Shown: positions 39,901-51,900 of the stretch, piece after piece | Layout of the letters: every line of letters begins with the position of its first letter | How positions within the stretch are numbered: the stretch's first letter is position 1 | Assembly: GCA_921293015.1 (NCBI GenBank) | Contig: OV121082.1 | Location: 46,210,971 to 46,274,970, forward strand | DNA: 64,000 nt | Direction of reading: 5' to 3' | From: Phorcus lineatus | Lineage: Eukaryota > Mollusca > Gastropoda > Trochida > Trochidae | Position numbers and translations under genes: made by a program | The notes under the pieces: model-generated | The model's input: only the letters and a program-made list of their open reading frames with translations | Told to the model about the DNA's origin: nothing | The model's database searches: none

Positions 39901-42900
39901 TTGGCGACTAACCAAGCCATGTACACATTATATAGAACCACTTGAAGCCAGGAAATACTTCACTGCAGATAAGGCGACATTTATTTTCAAATCCACTTTA
40001 GCAATGTGATGTACTGCTTTCATACAATTTTATATACTCCATAAATCAGTTTAAGTAACACGGATGCACTTTGGAGCATGTTAATAATATGCTTTAGAGT
40101 ATGGCAACACCTATCTTTGAGATATGTTTGTATTGTATAAAAGATACTTACATACATTTATGAGGATAAATTTCATAATTTTTAGCAGGATAATGGAAAA
40201 TGTCTGTCACAAATTTGACTCTGCTTAAAGGTCACATGGTGTTATCAAAATTGCAATGCACTGGAAACATTTCACATGAAAAAATTCACTCTTAATATCA
40301 ATCAACATTTCTTCCTCCATGGATCTAAGCTAAAGAGATAATACCTTTCAAGATTGACTTTCATCTACAGATAATTCTAAAGTACACATATATAAATCTA
40401 TCACTGAAAGTCAGATCTGAAAGGCAAGTGTTTACCTATTATTTTTTAGTTTACTTATGTTTCAAGTATCGCTAGTCAAACTGCTTCCAAGTACCTCCCA
40501 TTAACTCTGTACAAGCTGCAAGATAAGTCACAAACAAACTGTAGGAAACCCACAGGTAGCTGCTTAAGCATATGCGTCTAACAAACAAACAGTCCCCATT
40601 TTTTGTCCCATTTATTCTTAATGCCAATAAATTTCCATGTAATTGAGGGTAGTCCATTACTTATTCTAACCACATCAATAAGGAGCCAACTTGATTTGAT
40701 ATCAGATACGTTGTTTTGTCTTGACAAGATCCAGCACTCACATTTTTTAAAAACCAAGTATTTGGTGAGCTTGAGGTCAAAACAAGCCCATGCAGTAATT
40801 GTTACAGCTCACAGTGTAGTACAATATCAATTTATCACACCGGCCCTTATTACCACTCCCTGGCCTAAATCTCAGTATATCACCCAGCTGGTATAGAATA
40901 AAATGCTCTACTCACCCTTATCTGTGCCCTGGCTGACTCCACTCCCACCGGCTGCCCTGCTATAGAAACCTGCAATCATAAAACAATTCTGTATCAACTG
41001 TGAAATAAAACCACATTAAGTTTTTCAAATTCACTTCATTTAGCACCATGACTGTTCTAAAGCAACCAAAAGCAGTAATGAGGATTGACCATGATATTTG
41101 TTCTAAACAAGCTATATATGCATACGTAAAGTTTAAGGCATACTGTTTAAAATTGGTTCTCTAATATCATAGCTGTAAGACAGGTAATTACACTACTCTC
41201 AAATCTTAAATACTTTGCCACCAAGCCATAGCATAAATTTTTTTTTTTTAATTCCTGACTGTAAAATTATAAAAGGATAAAAAATTTATTCAACTTAAGA
41301 TGTTTCTTAAGTTAATGCTTATTCATGCTGAATGGTCAATCAGCAAAAAAACAGGTTGTAAACTAAGGGTTTATATAACCATAGAATGACAACACTGATT
41401 TTCTTGGACATTTATGTGAAGGGTTCATTTCAGATGGTGCAAGTTACTATTAGGTATGTTCATGTCCATATGCATCAAAAACTGCAGCAATAAAGAAGAT
41501 AGATAACTGTCTTCATTTATGGTGCAGTTTTCTTGGAGCTCCTTGGGCAACTGATGAGACTGCCTCTTCAGCATTTTTACAGCACGCAAAGAATAAAGAA
41601 CGATCGAGGAATCATTTTGATCAAATTTGTCATTATTATCGTTGGTTATTTGAATATCTGACAGCCAATTTTTACAATTGTTGTTAATTCATTTATTGCA
41701 ATAGATTCGGGCCGTGACTTTAGATTCTAAAAATAATCCTCATTTCAGCGATTTCACATACTTTAGAACAAAATCCTCCATTGTGAAAATGATACCAATT
41801 TAATGTGTTGAAATATACCTGAGCTTTTCAAAGTGGCATTCATGGGTATACAATGGAGCACTCTCAAAGTGTAAACAGCCATGAAACTGAATCTAGAAAC
41901 AGCTCGGTTTACTGTTAGCACGGGTCACCATGTCACACACTGCAAATATTGGTTCACTGCTCTCTGTTATCGGAGGGGCAGAGAACTTCAACATTATATT
42001 TAAGTCGATTAAACTGTCAACCAACAGTCACTTATATTTTAGTGTCCTTAGTGTTTTATGTCTTAGCAGGGTATAACTATTGAATGAGATCTAAATAAAT
42101 GTTCAAACAAGTAAACACGCTATTCTATAGGTATGAATCTTTTTGTATTGCATACTGAAGAAACTACCCCCAAGAAAAAGAATATTCTATAGAAAAATCA
42201 CAGGAACCAAAGTTTTACTTTTGGGATGGTACATCTGTGTAAGTTTCATCAACGTCCTGTTAGCAGATCCTTGCACATGGAAGTCCAAAACAATGATTAT
42301 CAACGGAAAGCACTGATTGAAGTTGACATGCCATGTATTAAATATTTGATCTATCTTTCTTAATGAAATCTTAAAACATGTGGAAACAATAAATCTTACT
42401 GCCTACTTAGAAATATGAATCCTTATTGTATTACATCCCCAAAAAACCATTGAATGCAATTTAATCATAAACCTATTCTATAAATATGAATCCTTTGTAT
42501 TATACCCTGAAGATCTTTTTTTGAAGACAAAAATAAATCTCACATAAGTTAAGAAATAAACCCTTCTCAAGAGACTAAACCTTCTCCAGTAACACCTACA
42601 GAAGCTGGTAAACAACCATTTATCTTATCACAGTTCTGTCATCATCGCAAACTGCACCACCCAGTCAAAGTGATGACATCAGCCATTGTTTAGGACTTCC
42701 ATGTGCATGGATCTGCCAACAGGATCTTGATGATCTTGCACAGACCCACCCAGAGAATAAGATCCAAATAAAACTTGGGGCCTTGTCTATCTGAGATAAA
42801 CACCCTGCGATTCATTTCCCAAACAACTTTACCTCCCAAAGGTAATGACAGCTACTTTCAACACAGTCAAGGTAATGAGCAAGATAAGGTACTTAATACA

Positions 42901-45900
42901 TAGTTTTGATCTTGGCATCATCTTAATAGAGGTTTTCTAGATGTGGAACAGTGTCCTGTCACTTGACTAGAAACTAGGTCACGATATGCTTTTCTATTTA
43001 GTTTTAAATCTTGACATATTCAGAATAGAGGTCTGAAAGATCTGGAATAGTGTCATGTCTTCATAATAGAAAATAGGTAATGATATGCTTTTTGATCGAG
43101 TTTTCAATCTTGACATATTCTGAATAGAGCTGAGAGAGTTCTGGAATAGTGTCATGTCTCAAGACTAGAAAATAGGTAATGATATGCTTATCTATCTAAT
43201 TTCAATCTTGACATATTCTGAATATAGAGGTCAGAGAGATCTGGAATAGTGTCATGTCTTATCGATTGAAATTTTTGGTAAAATTTTGCCAAAATTTGCA
43301 GCAGTGTCCTATTATTATTATAGATCTTTTGTCAAACCAGATTGTATCAGATTGACTGGAAGTGATTTAGAGATTTGTGATGAATAGAGATTTTTGAGTA
43401 ATTGAAGGTGTTAATAAATCTAAGAAAAGACTTGGGGTCACTACTAGTCAATCTGATACATTATAGGGAATAGTATGATTATCAATTAGGATTTAATTTT
43501 GGCATTATCTTCATAGATGGTTCCAAGAATAGGCACAGCATAGTGTCATTTGACTAGAAATTAGGGCTTTAAATATCTAAGATAGGTAGTGATTATGCTT
43601 ATCAATTTGATTTCTAATTGTGGCATCTTCCCATCAGGTGAGAGATTGAATGTGTTAATAAATTTCGGAAAACACTTTTGGTCATTACTAGTCAATCAGA
43701 TACAATCTTGATTGACAAACTCAGACATAAATGTATGTGAATACTTCACAGACGTTGACTAATTAGTGCTAGTTTAACAGAGATAGAACCCAAAGGAACC
43801 ACATAATTTAATGAAGAAAGGGAATACATGACATAAGTTATACAAATGACCTTTTTTATTTTTCATACCGATCTATCACATGAACACGGTTGCCACATAA
43901 AGGAAGAAAATAATCTGATTATTTCAAATTTGTTTTTTAAAACATGGACAAATTGCCCTCTTTGTGTGACTCTGTAACAACTCTTGAAAATTTGGAACAT
44001 CCATGACACATTTCTATTATTGCTACCTTTTTTCAAAGAACCATGGACCAAACAGAGCCTCTCATCCCTCCTCCCATGTCTCAGGCCTTAATGACTAAAT
44101 GGCAGCCTAAGGGTTAACAATATTGCTCATGCACATACCTGGTTACTCTTCTCGTAGACGCTGCTGCCCCTGTTGGAGTCGGGGAAGTGGATGTGACAGC
44201 CGGTGTCCTGCATCACACGCTTGATGTTGTTGCCTCCCTTGCCAATCACGTGGGAGTGGTCTGTATGTGACACGTCCATTTTCAGTGTCACACGGTTGCT
44301 CTGCAATTATAGTGATCATAATTTTTACCCTTCATGTTTCAAAAACATTTTATATCTAGTTTTTATCTTGGTATTCTAAGACGTTTTAGAGTAAGTATTT
44401 CGGAAATGGCCCTGTTAAAGGTCTTGCGTTGTATACCATAAGACAAAGTCTCAAGTCTAACCACAGACCTGCTACTCAGCCAAACCCAAATACCTAATTA
44501 ATAACAATTTTTTAATGAAAATCTTGACATGCATGCTTGACTTGCATGAAAGTAGAGAGTTGATTTTCAGAGTTCCAAGGATAGCATGATTTTAAAGGTG
44601 CCAGAATGATTTTGATAACCCTAGACAGGAACAAAAACTTGTCTTCACTTAGGCATATATTGGTAACAAATAAAGTGTGTATTGTCAGTCTGATTAAAAT
44701 CGACCCTGTTCCGAGGAATAAAAGTTTCAAAATATTGGCTATACCAAGATTCGAACTCTATCTGTCAAGGGTATCCTCTCCACAACGGTCTGATCGCAGC
44801 CTCACTGCTCGCACGTGCTGACACCAGTTTAGCGCAGACGAAACCTAGTTATTAGCAAACCAATAACATCATCGCGTTTAAAATAAGAAGAGCGGCGATC
44901 AAGGTTAACAAATGGTAAATGGGAGTTATTTGCCCCTAGCTACTGATACTGAATGCTTTTGCCGCACGCATTGTGATTGGTAAGCTGAGTTTACATAAGA
45001 ATGTGTGCTACTGTAGGCTGCGGTCAGACCGCTGTGGAGAGGATAGCCTAGACAGATAGAGTTCGAATCTCGGTATAGTCAATATTTTGAAACTTTTATT
45101 CCTCGGAACACGGTCGATTTTAATCAGACTGGTGTATTGTTTTCCTAATTTTAGGAAGAATTCATCATGAGAAGCAGTGATGTGTTGAGATAAGGTGAGT
45201 TTTGAGTTGTTGTGGTGCTGTGTAATGTGGCGAGGAATTGTGAGATATTGGGAGGTTTTGTGAGGTCAGGTACGGAAGTCGTGATTTTGTGATTTGTGAT
45301 GAGACGTAACTTGGTGTGGTGCAGAATGGGTTGACGTGATGTCATGTAGTATGGCATGGTGTATGTTGTGGTATGGCGAAATGAAGCGTGGTGTGATGTG
45401 GCATGATGAGGTGAGATTGTGGTGTGGTGTGGTGAGGGAAAGGGTGATAAAGCTAGATGCTGTGAGGTAAGACAAGGTATGTAGTGTGGTTTGGTCCATC
45501 GTGGTGGTGAGTGAGGTGAGGTGTTATGTTGTGTTGTTTAGTATGGTGTGGTTTGATGTTGTTACTAATGGCTATGTGTGGTATGGTGTGGTATTGTGTG
45601 GCATTGTGTGTTGAGGTTTGTCATGATGAGGCCAGGTGTCTCAAGGTATTGTGAGGTTTGTCATGATGAGGCCAGGCGTCTCCAGGTTAGTGAGGTTTAT
45701 CATGATGAGGCCAGGTGTCTCCAGGTATAGTGAGGTTTGTCATGTTGAGGCCAGGTGTCTCCAGGTATTGTGAGGTTTGTCATGATGAGGCCAGGTGTCT
45801 CCAGGTATAGTGAGGTTTGTCATGGTGAGGCCAGGTGTCTCCAGGTATAGTGAGGTTTGTCATGGTGAGGTCAGGTGTCTCCAGGTATTGTGAGGTTTGT

Positions 45901-48900
45901 CATGGTGAGGCCAGGTGTCTCCAGGTATAGTGAGGTTTGTCATGGTGAGGCCAAGTGTCTCCAGGTTAGTGAGGTTTGTCATGGTGAGGCCAGGTGTCTC
46001 CAGGTATAGTGAGGTTTGTCATGGTGAGGCCAGGTGTCTCCAGGTTAGTGAGGTTTGTCATGGTGAGGCCAGGTGTCTCCAGGTATAGTGAGGTTTGTCA
46101 TGGTGAGGCCAGGTGTCTCCAGGTATAGTGAGGTTTGATGAGATGACATGTTATGATGCAGAGGAAAACAATGCTATGTCATAGAAATTTCAAAGCAGAG
46201 CTGAAGCTTATTTTGAAATCAATTTTCAAAAGATTACCAACAGGGTCAAATGTCAAAATGACACAACCTAAAAGCATGTTTAATAGATGACTATGTCTTA
46301 TCGTGTTTGAACACTGATATTCTTGATAGATAGCATGGTGATATATATCTATTGAATCTAGATTACTCAAGTTATTTAGATGGGGACATAAAAAGCAACT
46401 TGAATGACAGTCAGAGTGCTCATTAAGTTCATAAATACCATTACATAAATATTCTCTATTACAAAATCGTTGATTTTTATTAAAACACCTGGTAGGTGAT
46501 CTTCTGAATATGTTGTATTGAAATTAACATGATTATATACTGATCATAAATTGGTGAGCCTAACTTTGTGTATCCTTATACAAATCTATTTTGAGATAAA
46601 CAATATTTGTAAAACTGTGAAAAGAAAAAACAATATTATTCGACAAATAAAGATGCCTCAACATTTTTACTGAAACTATTATAGGCAAAAACAAATAACT
46701 ATTTGCTTTGTGCTTGAAATGGAAAAAACTGTTCTTTGATGCAAAACACATGAAGGTCGACGCTACTCTCCTTTTCTTTACAGTATATCATTTTAAATTT
46801 GTTTTAGTTTCAATGCCACTTCAAAATATATAAATGTCATGAATGAAATTCTGACGTGAATTGAAAACCCTTGAAAATTAAGGGCTGCTGCTAGTGAATT
46901 CATTACAATATTGTCTTCTTTATCATTTAGCCTTGTTTCATTATACAGTAGTTACTCAATTGTGGAATAAAGGGTGAGTGGTACCTTAGATCTTGGTACA
47001 TACAATGCTGGAGCTTATAGCATTTAATACCAAAACACAAAATAAGAATTTATCAAACTTGATTCTTGTTATAATATTATCATAAGATAATCTTAAAGTA
47101 TATATATTTTATTGATAACCAAAATTATTTCAATTCAATCAAGTATTTTATTTGATTGGATACTTCAAGATGGTTCATAAATTAAAAAAGGAGGCATTTT
47201 TTTCTAAGAAGAAGCTGATATGAAAAATGTTTTAGACTTAGTGTGTGATTAACTTCCTTTTTAGCCCTTGTACTTTCAGGGTTGACGAGATAAAACCACA
47301 ATGTTTATATTTTAATAGTTATATAGATATTCAGTATTTTAAAAATTATTTCCAACTTAGCCCAACAGCTCTAATTAATCACTTAATTAATACTTGCCTT
47401 GATCATCCATGTTTTCATGATCAATCAGTATCCAATTCACAGTCACTCAAAATTCAATATAATGTTCTCACAAATTGTTCAATCTACTTCCAAAGAATAT
47501 TCACACACTTTCAACATTTTGATTGGCCTTTGAAATAATCACCCATGAGGAAATACGTAAAACTGTTTCCAAGAATGAAATTCCTCAAAGGATCTGTTAT
47601 GTGTAGAAACTGTAAGTATCCCTTGCTTAGGTCACTCCAAGTAGAATCACCATAAGCCAGATGGGTGTATACTGAACTCCTCTACAGAGATCAAAATGCT
47701 AGGATTCAATACTACATGTGATACTAACACTAAACCTGTTATGCTGTAAATGTTTGTCGACGTATCCTGTTGGAAAGAGAGCTGATTGTCTCCCAGAAAA
47801 ACAACACAGACAAAATCTCTATAAAATATTTCTATAGGCATAAATAAAAAGCCTTTCAAATCTTAAACTAATAAGTTTACTCCACGTATATAATTGCTGA
47901 ACATTTAACAAACACGGCAGATATTCTCTACAGGTAAATACAGGTAATCCAAATTATCAAGTAAAGGTATCACAGATGAATAATTGTCTTCGAAGAAGAA
48001 TCACTATGTATAAGTATCCAATAGAATTACACGTAAAAAAACTGTTGCAAGAAAACTATAGCCAAATTTCACAGGTGAAACAAGACTTGACTCCAAGAAT
48101 ATAAGAACAGCTTCACTGGTAAACTTTTAGTAAACTTATTATTTGACTCCAGGTCTAAGAATATCAAGAATCTCCTTGCATGTAAGTAATCAGGTAAAAG
48201 TAAACTAATGAACTGTTCTCAGGTCCAAGTGTATCCAAAAGGTAAATGAGAATCAGGATATAAGTGAAATACTACAGACATATCATATGTTAACTGATGA
48301 ATTAGTTCAAGGTCCAGGTGTATCAAAAAGTACCAGTAATTTGAACTCGGATGTCAGTGAACTCTGATGAACAAATCATATAAAACTGAAGTATTGAGTC
48401 AAGATCCAAGTGTATCCAGCAACAGTCTTTGTATATAAGTAAGACATATATCACAACACTATTACAGGTATCTGTAGGTAAGCTACACAGGTGGACCCAT
48501 CCAGGTGTATGTTCCAGGTGGCTTGAATACCTGCACACTTGGTCTGTCCATATCACATCAATCTCTTTGTCCACGCAGTTACATTATCTCAATAATCCAT
48601 GTGTTATTCTTCAAGACAATCACTCTACCCCTCACGGAACATCAAAATTAGGGTCTGCAATCAGAAGATCGCGACTCAGCTCCTTGAATAAACTCTCCTC
48701 CACACAATATCCAGCTTTACTCAATCTCCGTCATCCAACGCTGACTTATCCAACCAGGAATGCTTTTCAGAGTCGACAAAATATATTCCATCAATCACTC
48801 ATTTAGTTTGATTTGCTCATAGAAAAGTCATGCTTGCTTGTGTGGTTAGAACTGCACGGCACAATGTGCTTATTCTTATCAGTGATTTCGTCTACTTCAA

Positions 48901-51900
48901 TACTTGAGCTCGGCCACAAGCAGTATATTGTTGATTGCAACCGGAAAGTGGTACAAGTGATCACACGAGGGCCAGCGTAACAGTGAAGTGATTTGAGTGT
49001 GACATGCGTCACTAGATCCACACCAAACAAATCACACCTTGCCTGTTGGTGACAAGATCACAGTTACAAAATTCTCCATTGGACCCATTCATGTCACTCT
49101 CCATTGACTGTGTAAATTGTGTGTTACATTTGCACTGGTATATCAATATAGACCAGGATCTAGAGTTCAAGTTCAGATATAAAAGATAAATAATGTCATA
49201 AGAAATACATGATTACACTTAATATACAGGAAATAAATTCACAAATAAGTTGAAGAAACCAAATATTGTAATAAAACCTGATACGTGTTAACTTACAGAC
49301 AGTGAATAGCTCTTGTTCATTCATAAATGAATGCATAGTTTTATTACTTTTTGCTTAAAAACATTATATTTGAAAAACCAATTTCCTGAAATATTTATAT
49401 TCGTACGATATAAATTTTCTCTTTTCCTTGATTTACAGGCTAAAAGGAATACAAGTAAGTGATAATTAAATGATTTCTTTATATAATAAATATAATAAAC
49501 ATCAATGTTCGTTGTAAATTTAGTAATGAACTACAAGAAATAAATAAGACTCTTCCAAAATGATTACTGGTAAATATCATAATGGCTCTAGTTATTGCAC
49601 CTGTATACTAGATTAATTCATGAAAAGAACAAAGTATCTGATATATCCTGTAGATTATTTTGTTAACTGGTATCTCAATCTGATAATCAATGTGTATCAT
49701 GCAAACCAAACATCAGTACATCGATGTTAAAAAAATACACATTCATCTTGAGTTCAAAGTTAACAAGAATAAGAATATTCACGCTTAACCATCAAATCTC
49801 AATATAATAGTAAGCTAATATAAAAGAGTCTGTAACTTGCTATAAAAAAAGACCATTTTGCCTTCATGTGTCCATAAATGCTAAATCACACCCTATCTGA
49901 TCAGTTAAGGTAAGTTATTTGTTCTTTAGGACAAGGGGGAGAGATTTGGTTGCGATATTTGCCCCGAGATCATCAGGCCAGATTATCACATCCACGAGGA
50001 CAACACAATAGTCGAACCATAGACAAACCCTTGCTCGACTTTGTGACAGACTCTCTAGGTGACGGAGAGACAAAACACCATTGAGCTCAACACAATGCCC
50101 TATTTGACAGTTAGTAGTTTTTCTAATCCCCGGAGTGAAGGAAAAACATAACTTCTACTCTACTCTTCTGATCCAGTGTTTTAGGGTTTGAAATAGAATA
50201 CTCCAAAGGTTCACTGAATATACTCAGTGTAATAGGCTTTACTTCTATACAAGAATATAGATTTCAAACATAGGAAACGCATTAGGCAATATGCATAATT
50301 CACCTTATGTAAATATTGATTAAATCTTCCATCAACAAATGGACAGATCTAATTTCCTTCCAAGATTTAGTTAATTTTTTCATTTGAGAATTTGATTAAC
50401 ATGTTGTAGCATGTATGCTTGTTATTTCAACTAATTTACTTATCAAAATTTACTGTATATTTCATGTCTTTCAGGAAATGTAATAATGTTTTTAAAAAAT
50501 ACATTATTGTCCTGTGTAAAGTCAATTGAATTATTTACCCGACTTAAAATTTCCTAAGTTTAATTTACTATGAAAACATAATTTATCACAATGATCTCTT
50601 TGTTCATTAATAAATATTTTCCTGTATTTACCTATAAGGTGTTTATGCTATTTCAATGGATGTGTGTAAGACAAGGTCCTTAGTAGAGCAATGTAACACC
50701 CAATTTTCATTTTTGATAGTTAATAATGATCCATTTGATGCCTGAATATTGAATGTCAGGGTGGTCCTTAACTTTTTGTGTTGGGTATATTTTTTTAATG
50801 AAACATGTTTGATAAAACAATTCTATTAACAAACTTGTACATCTGTGAAATAATTTTTTTATTTCCTATCAAATATGAAATTTAAAACTTAAACATACGA
50901 AAATATGACAAGTCATTATTGATATACATCTTATTTATCAGACATAAGCAACATTTCAGAATCGATCGTTCATCCATTATCAAGCTCATGCTCATATCCA
51001 TATCATAATTGTACTACCAACTTCTACATAGACTCTCAATCAATTTGAATTACAGCACCGTATTAAAGATTTTCCAGTAAGTATCTGAGTTTGTGTTATT
51101 TCAGCCAATGAGGTCGGCAACAAACACTGACAAGACACAAGCACTAACATTACCCATCAGCACGACCACCGGTGAAGTAACCCCAGGGGGAAGTGCTGCA
51201 ATTAGACCTAGGTGAAGAATACCAGGCAAAGTGTTTAACTCAATATCAAACAGTGCATTCAGGATGGAGTTAGGTTATTACTCTGAGGATGATTGCATAA
51301 GACATTAAACAGTGCATTCAGGATGGAGTTAGGTTATTATCTGAGGATGATTGCATATGACATTAAACAGTGCATTCAGGATGGAGTTAGGTTATTACTC
51401 TGAGGATGATTGCATATGACATTAAACAGTGCATTCAGGATGGAGTTAGGTTATTACTCTGAGGATGATTGCATATGACTTTAAACAGTGCATTCAGGAT
51501 GGAGTTAGGTTATAACTTTGAGGATGATTGCATATGACATTAAACAGTGCATTCAGGATGGAGTTACCGTAGGTTATTACTCTGAGGATGATTGCATATG
51601 ACATTAAACAGTGCATTCAGGATGGAGTTAGGTTATTACTCTGAGGATGATTGCATATGACATTAAACAGTGCATTCAGGATGGAGTTAGGTTATTACTA
51701 TGAGGATGATTGCATATGACATTAAACAGTGCATTCAGGATGGAGTTAGGTTATTACTCTGAGGATGATTGCATATGGAGAGACTTTTGGAAAAGTTCAA
51801 TTTTGTATCTTGAATTTAAGTTTCTAGTCTAACATCCAGGGTATTCTGAGACTTGAATCACAATTCAAGTGATTAACTTTCATCTCATCATTTAATTCTG

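Larger units (their letters stand above)
35003..40915 (-). other. BICC1 intron between exons 3 and 4 (5913 bp)
   Basis: Contains fragments of two repeat families (36820-36910, a MITE; 37690-38071, a relative of the 44686 element), part of a mollusc-type repeat near 35550-35760 and 38370-38420, and a C13 run near 38687. No exon or gene recognised in the rest. Confidence 0.7.
40970..44138 (-). other. BICC1 intron between exons 2 and 3 (3169 bp)
   Basis: Holds an inverted-repeat pair (42206-42779) and a ~100-bp tandem repeat (42890-43640). 40970-42200 is AT-rich with no feature I can support. Confidence 0.65.

Noticed and set aside
45151-45499. Threonine/histidine/serine-rich minus-strand open frames
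   Set aside because: They are translations of the G/T-rich low-complexity tract.
48429-48806. 125-residue + strand open frame
   Set aside because: No domain, composition or splice context supports it; probably chance in a slightly GC-richer part of the intron.
50690-50788. Second full copy of the 831-950 foldback element
   Set aside because: Only the right end (GTGGTCCTTAACTTTTTGTG) matches convincingly; the left side does not align well enough to call a complete element.
51248-51777. Regularly spaced repeats that could be mistaken for a CRISPR array
   Set aside because: The whole 59-bp unit is repeated without unique spacers, in an animal intron; it is a minisatellite.
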